Of a stretch of 64,000 bases of DNA, positions 59,247 through 64,000 are shown in pieces; position 1 is the first letter of the stretch; each line of letters starts with the position of its first letter. The position numbers and the translations under genes are program-made. The DNA is from an uncultured Tateyamaria sp. (GTDB lineage Bacteria; Pseudomonadota; Alphaproteobacteria; Rhodobacterales; Rhodobacteraceae), in NCBI RefSeq assembly GCF_947496075.1, contig NZ_CANMBJ010000005.1:124001-188000 (forward strand), written 5' to 3'. The notes under the pieces were generated by a model. That model had not been told where the DNA came from, ran no database searches, and saw only the letters and a list, made by a program, of their open reading frames with translations.

Positions 59247-59777
59247 TTATGCCAGTATCGCTGCGACGCGGCGTGACAGCCAATCCAGGTCGGGATCGGC
59301 CACGCCCATCTCGGCCAGATGTTGGGCCGTGTTATACAGATATTCACTGTTTGCGCCCCGCCCGCCATGCGCGTGGGCAATGATCTGCGCCTGCTCTTCA
59401 AGCGGCAAACCACCGCAATACTGCACATGCTCGGGATCGATGACATAGGTCACGGCCTCGACCCGCGTACCGCTGAGCAGATCCACATGCAGGGTCTTTT
59501 CCAGATAGGCGGACGAGATCAGTTCGCGCTCTCTGAGATAGGCAAGCGTTTTGTCTTCGGTCCCCGGCTTCACACGCAGTGCCACCCCATCACAAGACGC
59601 GTCGGCAGCAGCATCAAGGGCCAGAACAAGGCCCGGTTCTGCTTCGGACCCGCGGTGGTGGATCGACCGCATGCAAAACGACCGCGCCCAGCCCGGCAAG
59701 GTACCGCGCGCGGCTTCGGCCACATCGAAGCCGGGGTTCCAAAGCAGGCTGCCATAGCCGAAAACCCACATGGTCAT
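59247..59777 (-). CDS. chaC: ChaC-type glutathione-specific gamma-glutamylcyclotransferase
   Basis: 177 aa from ATG 59777; GTG 59783 and ATG 59771 are alternatives. The family start MWVFGYGSLLWNPGFD is clear, followed by HHRGSEAEPGLVLAL containing the catalytic Glu and the YLEKTLHV region. The enzyme splits glutathione to 5-oxoproline and Cys-Gly. The longer open frame to 60080 is antisense to the neighbouring gene. Monocistronic; divergent from the DUF2125 gene, sharing a 66-bp promoter region. Confidence 0.88.
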   Translation of the reverse strand: MTMWVFGYGSLLWNPGFDVAEAARGTLPGWARSFCMRSIHHRGSEAEPGLVLALDAAADASCDGVALRVKPGTEDKTLAYLRERELISSAYLEKTLHVDLLSGTRVEAVTYVIDPEHVQYCGGLPLEEQAQIIAHAHGGRGANSEYLYNTAQHLAEMGVADPDLDWLSRRVAAILA

Positions 59778-59843
59778 TGTCACTGGTCCTTTTGTTGCGC
59801 CGTGGGGTAGACCCGATTTGGAAGAAAAGGAAAAGGGGCGCGC

Positions 59844-60842
59844 ATGCGCAAAGTGATGTGGATCGTTGCACTGGCGGTGCTGGCATGGTGCGGCTGGTGG
59901 TGGGTTGCCTCGGCTGGATTGCGCGGTGGCGTACAGACATGGTTCGACGCACGGCAGGCCGATGGATGGCAGGCCGAGTTGCGCGACGTTGAGAGCGGCG
60001 GTTTCCCTTTTGCCTTGCAGGCCGGGTTGCGCGACATCGCCTTGGCCGACCCGCAGGCAGGTCTGGCCATCGAAACGCAAGCACTGGATATCACGGCCCC
60101 GGCGTGGTGGCCCGGCGACGTGGCCGTCACGCTGGATGACGGCCCGATCCTGATCGCGTCACCCCTTGGTCGGTCCACATTGACCATGGCAGACGGGGTG
60201 ATGGCCCTGAACCTGCATCCCGGCACAGCGCTTGAGCTTGAGGCATTGGGATGGACAGCCGGACCCTGGCTGGTCAGCGACCCAGAGGGCGTGCAGATGC
60301 AGGCCGACGACCTCACCCTGACCATGACGCAGGTTGAGGGTGCGCAATATGGGCTGGTCGCCACCGCAGGCACGTTCACCCCCGGCGCGGCGACTCGACG
60401 CGGCCTGCGCCTGCCGGATAACTTTCCGCGCGCCTTCGACAGCCTGCAACTGCGCGCCGACGTGACCTTTGACCAACCTTGGGATCGGCGCGCGCTGGAT
60501 CAGCGCCGCCCGCAGCCCCGTGTCATTGACCTGCATCTGGTCGAGGCGATCTGGGGCGACATGAAATTCAACCTCTCGGCCGACCTGACCGTCGATGCAC
60601 AAGGTGTCCCCACGGGGACAGTCGCCATTCAGGCCGAGAACTGGCGCGAGATGCTGGATATGTCAGAAACGGCAGGGCTGCTGCCAACCCAATTGCGTGG
60701 TCAGGCCGAAGGTGTTTTGCAGGCACTGGCCGGCGCGTCGGGCAATGAGAATACGCTGGATGTCGAACTGTCAGTCAGGGACGGCGCGATCCGCCTTGGC
60801 TTTATCCCGCTGGCCCCGGCACCGCGTTTGATCCTGCGCTGA
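59844..60842 (+). CDS. DUF2125 protein, membrane-anchored
   Basis: 332 aa. An N-terminal helix (MWIVALAVLAWCGWWWVASAGL) anchors it to the inner membrane; the rest is periplasmic beta-rich (AsmA-like repetitive layout with GGFPFALQAGLRDIALADP, then repeated strands). DUF2125 is widespread in alphaproteobacteria with no assigned role. The tail APAPRLILR ends 13 bp before the convergent extensin-like gene. Confidence 0.82.
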   Translation: MRKVMWIVALAVLAWCGWWWVASAGLRGGVQTWFDARQADGWQAELRDVESGGFPFALQAGLRDIALADPQAGLAIETQALDITAPAWWPGDVAVTLDDGPILIASPLGRSTLTMADGVMALNLHPGTALELEALGWTAGPWLVSDPEGVQMQADDLTLTMTQVEGAQYGLVATAGTFTPGAATRRGLRLPDNFPRAFDSLQLRADVTFDQPWDRRALDQRRPQPRVIDLHLVEAIWGDMKFNLSADLTVDAQGVPTGTVAIQAENWREMLDMSETAGLLPTQLRGQAEGVLQALAGASGNENTLDVELSVRDGAIRLGFIPLAPAPRLILR

Positions 60843-60854
60843 CGCAGGCCGACC

Positions 60855-61637
60855 CTATCGACAGTAGGTTCCACCTCGGTAGCGGGCCGTATCAAAATGG
60901 AAGTGATCCCGGTGAAACCGGTCCGAGTTTGGGCCCAGTACTGTGCCAAACGGTCCGCATGCCGCCTTGTGCATGGACCGCAGCGCCCGACGGTGGCGCG
61001 AGTTCCAGTCGTTCAGCACGGTCAGCGTGGTTCCGTCCTGGAGCTGGAAGCCTGAGATGTCGATGGCCCGTCCCTTGCCATGTTCCGAGATACGCGCGCC
61101 CGGCTGGTTGTTGCGCGTCCGGCAGGCATAATGTGCGGCGACGCGGTAGCTGGCCAACCCGCCCCCTGTGCCGCGCAACGCGGGTTTGGCCCCCCGTTCT
61201 GTCCAGCTTTTGAGCGCCTTGGCCGTTGTGCAATCCATCAGGGCCGATTGGCTGAGTGTCACGCCTGAAACCGAGCGCAGCCGTACAGCCTCGGATATCC
61301 CGCAGCCATTGATGCGGCCCGGCACGAAGCCCACGAAATCCCCCTGCAAGTCAGGATCACCACAGACCTGCCCGCGACGACGCTCGGCCCGGCGCGCCAT
61401 GGCTTTTTCGACAATCGCCCTAGGGCGCAATGCCGGGCGCAGGGACGTGGCACTTTCGGGCAAGATCGCGGCTGATGGCACGGCGGACGCCACGGTTGGC
61501 ACCACCGGGGCCACGGCCACATCACGCACGACATTCCGGGCGTCTGTACCTGCCCGCGCAACAGGGCGCTTTGAGGCCTCGGGGGCCGCAACCGCAAAAC
61601 CAGCGGCCAGCATCAGTCCAAGCACCAGCACCTTCAT
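60855..61637 (-). CDS. Extensin-like family protein, exported
   Basis: 260 aa with signal peptide MKVLVLGLMLAAGFAVA. The extensin-like C-terminal domain (about 95-260) has the cysteine and histidine pattern CGISEAVRLRSVSGVTLS, HYACRTRNNQPGARISEHGKG and GTVLGPNSDRFHRDHFHFD, which resembles a D,D-carboxypeptidase-type metal site (SEHGKGRAIDIS, HxH). A peptidoglycan role is inferred. Overlaps the tyrA stop by 4 bp. Confidence 0.87.
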   Translation of the reverse strand: MKVLVLGLMLAAGFAVAAPEASKRPVARAGTDARNVVRDVAVAPVVPTVASAVPSAAILPESATSLRPALRPRAIVEKAMARRAERRRGQVCGDPDLQGDFVGFVPGRINGCGISEAVRLRSVSGVTLSQSALMDCTTAKALKSWTERGAKPALRGTGGGLASYRVAAHYACRTRNNQPGARISEHGKGRAIDISGFQLQDGTTLTVLNDWNSRHRRALRSMHKAACGPFGTVLGPNSDRFHRDHFHFDTARYRGGTYCR

Positions 61638-62551
61638 CGTTGTGCTCCCCGGCCAAAGTCAGGCGCATCCGTGTCCTGCCCGGCCTCGATGATCCCCCGG
61701 CGGATGGCGCGGGTGCGGGTGAAATAGTCGAACAGGTGATCCCCATCGCCCGTGCGGATGGCCCGTTGCAGGGCAAACAGCTCTTCGGTGAAGCGGCCAA
61801 GAATTTCCAGCGTTGCATCCTTGTTCGTCAGGAAAACATCACGCCACATCGTTGGATCGCTAGCCGCGATGCGGGTGAAATCCCGGAAACCGGCGGCTGA
61901 AAACTTGATCACCTCACTGTCGGTCACGCGCCGCAAATCATCGGCCACGCCGACCATGGTGTAGGCAATCAGGTGCGGGATGTGGCTGACGACCGCGCAG
62001 ACCCGGTCATGGTGCTGCACATTCATCCGGTCCGTCATCGCGCCCAGTGCCGCCCAATACCGTTCCACCGTCGCCACCGCGTCAGGGTCGGCATCATCCG
62101 GTGTGACGATCAATGTCCAGCGGTTGTCATAAAGCTCGGCAAAGCCGGCCTCCGGTCCGCTGTGTTCCGTCCCGGCCATGGGGTGGGTGCCTACAAAGTG
62201 CACGCCATCCGGCAGGTGGGGCTGCACCGCGTCGAACACGGCCTGTTTCACCGATCCCACGTCGATCACGGTGGCACCGGGTTTCAGCGCCTCCTTGATC
62301 TCGGCCATCACAGGGCCCATCGCGCCGATGGGGACGGCCAGAACGACAAGGTCGGCGTCCCGTACTGCGTCAGCCGCAGTGTCGGTCACGATGTCACAAA
62401 AACCCAGCCGCCGTGTCGTGTCGCGCGTCGCCTCGGACCGGGCGTACCCGCTGATTGTCTTGGCCGCGCCTGCGCGCTGTGTGGCCCACGCCATGGACCC
62501 TGCAATCAATCCCAAGCCGATAAAGGCAATCTTGTTGTAGATCACGCTCAC
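61634..62551 (-). CDS. tyrA: Prephenate/arogenate dehydrogenase
   Basis: 305 aa if the start is GTG 62551, which overlaps the hisC stop (GTGA); an ATG at 62566 would give 310 aa. NAD(P) site GLGLIAGSM near the N-terminus, then VVLAVPIGAMGPVM, THPMAGTEHSGPEAG and the SHIPHLIAYTMV helix. Oxidative decarboxylation of prephenate or arogenate toward tyrosine. Operon with hisC, whose product can transaminate aromatic keto acids, and with the extensin-like gene. Cofactor and substrate choice cannot be told from sequence. Confidence 0.92.
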   Translation of the reverse strand: MSVIYNKIAFIGLGLIAGSMAWATQRAGAAKTISGYARSEATRDTTRRLGFCDIVTDTAADAVRDADLVVLAVPIGAMGPVMAEIKEALKPGATVIDVGSVKQAVFDAVQPHLPDGVHFVGTHPMAGTEHSGPEAGFAELYDNRWTLIVTPDDADPDAVATVERYWAALGAMTDRMNVQHHDRVCAVVSHIPHLIAYTMVGVADDLRRVTDSEVIKFSAAGFRDFTRIAASDPTMWRDVFLTNKDATLEILGRFTEELFALQRAIRTGDGDHLFDYFTRTRAIRRGIIEAGQDTDAPDFGRGAQR

Positions 62552-63630
62552 GATGCGTTCCGCCATTCTGTCAGGGCCGAGATTACGCGTCCCGTCTGTT
62601 CGGCGTTGCCCACGGTGATACGCAGACCCTCGGGAAACCCGTAGCCGCCTGCGCGGCGTACAAGGATGCCATCGGCGTTCAAGGCAGCCTCGGCCGCATC
62701 CGCCTCGGGCACCGAAGCCGCGCGGGCCAGTACGAAATTCGTATCGCTGTCATCACAGGCGAGGCCAAGCTGGCGCAAAGCCCCCGTCAACCGCGCCCGT
62801 TGATCCGCATTCAGCGCAGCGCACTCCTCGACCCATTTGGTGTCCCGCACCGCTGCCTCTGCCGCCGCCAATGCGACGGTGGACAGGTTGAACGGTTGGC
62901 GGATGCGGGTCATCACGTCAATCATGTTCTTGGGTCCATACCCCCAGCCGACACGCAAGCCGCCGAGTCCATAGATCTTTGAAAAGGTGCGTGTCATCAG
63001 GACGTTGGGTCGTGCCTCGGCCAAGGTAAGGCCGCCATCATACCCATCGGCGTATTCAGTATAGGCCCCGTCGATCACAAGGATCACGTGTTCGGGCAGA
63101 TCATTGGCCAACCGCACCAGTTCTGTATCCGATAATCGTGTGCCCGTAGGGTTGCCGGGGTTGGTCAGCAGCACGATACGCGTGCGTTCGGTGACGGCGT
63201 TCAAAATGGCATCCACATCGACAACCCGGTCCCGTTCGGGCACGGAAACAGGCGTCGCACCCGCCATGTTGGCAAGGATCGGATACATGGAAAATCCGTG
63301 CGCGGTGTGGATGATCTCATCCCCCGGCCCGGAGAACGCCTGGGTTACGAATTGCAATACCTCATCACTGCCGACACCGCAGATCACGCGATCTGCGTCC
63401 ACGTTCCAGACCTCGGCAATAGCGGTGCGCAGCGCCGCGTGGTCGGTCGAGGGATAGAGGTGCATACGGGTGGCGGCGTTGGTCAACGCCTCGATCGCCG
63501 CCGGGGGCGGGCCCGCCGGGTTCTCGTTCGAGGACAGTTTGAGCACGTCCTCCACGCCAGCCAGATGAGACGCCCCGCCCTGATAGAGCGCGATGTCCAT
63601 AATGCCGGGTTGCGGTGTGATAGCGGGCAT
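62548..63630 (-). CDS. hisC: Histidinol-phosphate aminotransferase (also aromatic aminotransferase)
   Basis: 360 aa from ATG 63630 (GAGAGG ahead). Class I/II PLP enzyme with SSNENPAGPP, the LLTNPGNPTGT motif, IDGAYTEY and the Schiff-base lysine in TFSKIYGLGGLRVGW (about 220-234). Acts in histidine synthesis and, because of its coupling with tyrA, probably in tyrosine and phenylalanine formation. Confidence 0.93.
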   Translation of the reverse strand: MPAITPQPGIMDIALYQGGASHLAGVEDVLKLSSNENPAGPPPAAIEALTNAATRMHLYPSTDHAALRTAIAEVWNVDADRVICGVGSDEVLQFVTQAFSGPGDEIIHTAHGFSMYPILANMAGATPVSVPERDRVVDVDAILNAVTERTRIVLLTNPGNPTGTRLSDTELVRLANDLPEHVILVIDGAYTEYADGYDGGLTLAEARPNVLMTRTFSKIYGLGGLRVGWGYGPKNMIDVMTRIRQPFNLSTVALAAAEAAVRDTKWVEECAALNADQRARLTGALRQLGLACDDSDTNFVLARAASVPEADAAEAALNADGILVRRAGGYGFPEGLRITVGNAEQTGRVISALTEWRNAS

Positions 63631-63877
63631 GGTGTCCTCTCCGTCCATTAGAGAGGTTTTAGGGCTGCGAGGCCGGAGTGGCTAGGGGCAAAAGCGCGCG
63701 TCGGACGCACCGGTTCAGCTGCGGACCGTGGGCTGCCGCACTGGCGTATGAACAACGCGATTTATGTGGATCATTTGCCTTTGTGGTTGATGTTCCGCGA
63801 TTGTCGGCGATGTAGCGGTAGACCGACGGGACGGTCCGCCGCTGGACCGGCGCCTTCGGCTTGATTCCGGTCCAGTC
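63631..63877. other. Intergenic gap upstream of hisC
   Basis: 247 bp. GGACCGG (63844-63850) can pair with CCGGTCC (63867-63873) on either strand, possibly the terminator of the gene ending at 63878. No gene or clear promoter is recognised; the hisC promoter must be here. Confidence 0.4.
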
Positions 63878-64000
63878 TTAACTGGTTACGTCCGGTGCGG
63901 GCTTCCACTTGAACCCCACCCGGATAACCCCGTGGTCGTTGGTCCCACTTTCCTTGTGATCGTCAAAGTTCAGATGGTCGTTCTGCACCACCATCTCGTC
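63878..64000 (-). CDS. C-terminal end of a probable outer-membrane protein (truncated by window edge)
   Basis: Last 40 codons before TAA 63878-63880. The tail contains NDHLNFDDHKESGTNDHG and VIRVGFKWKPAPDV, with alternating polar and hydrophobic residues as in the last strand of a beta-barrel; several His and Asp suggest a lipid A oxidase-like or porin-like protein. Family not certain from so short a piece. Confidence 0.45.
   Translation of the reverse strand, partial: DEMVVQNDHLNFDDHKESGTNDHGVIRVGFKWKPAPDVTS

Overview
The window looks like a chromosomal segment of a marine Roseobacter-group alphaproteobacterium (Rhodobacterales). Reasons: GC-rich third codon positions, and a gene set typical of that order (TIGR01459-type HAD hydrolase, DUF2125, DUF2161, YcgN, extensin-like protein, DMT exporter, alphaproteobacterial atpHAGDC without atpB/E/F, CIRCE-controlled groESL). 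Species cannot be named from this sequence. No rRNA, tRNA or CRISPR array was recognised.

Layout. 1-22.4 kb is mostly core or housekeeping: a 5' fragment of a PhnM-like amidohydrolase and a secreted lipase-like hydrolase; Nudix, DMT transporter and small P-loop kinase; a monooxygenase/MarR pair; a COG0523 metallochaperone with DUF1826 behind a 14-bp palindrome; groESL with promoter, CIRCE and terminator; TraB/GumN and DUF2161; Mn-type pyrophosphatase; crotonase, HAD, MaoC, ribF and ycgN; a hydrolase/DsbA-like pair; prs; an amino-acid ABC importer; a 42-residue membrane microprotein with its own terminator; and an HhH-like protein.

22.5-43.2 kb is accessory. It holds a VOC protein, a frameshifted tyrosine-recombinase remnant, an Asp/Glu/hydantoin racemase coupled to a PotABCD-type importer, a divergent FCD-GntR regulator with a palindromic operator, and a GNAT protein. 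Then, between degraded IS3- and IS5-family fragments, comes an unusual 11.5-kb block: three small proteins of 115-142 aa followed by a 3367-aa giant whose first ~115 residues repeat the small-protein fold. I recognise no described system here and regard it as the main discovery candidate.

43.3-64 kb returns to core genes: H-type lectin protein, atpCDGAH (minus strand), an RTX-type repeat protein, a methyltransferase divergent from gloB, clpA with an M23 peptidase, a MotA/ExbB-like plus MotB/OmpA-like pair with a long coiled coil, chaC, DUF2125, extensin-like protein, tyrA and hisC, and the 3' end of a probable outer-membrane protein.

Start codons were chosen from ribosome binding sites, overlaps and family lengths, so several differ from the longest reading frame. 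Names rest on motif recognition only; no database search was run.
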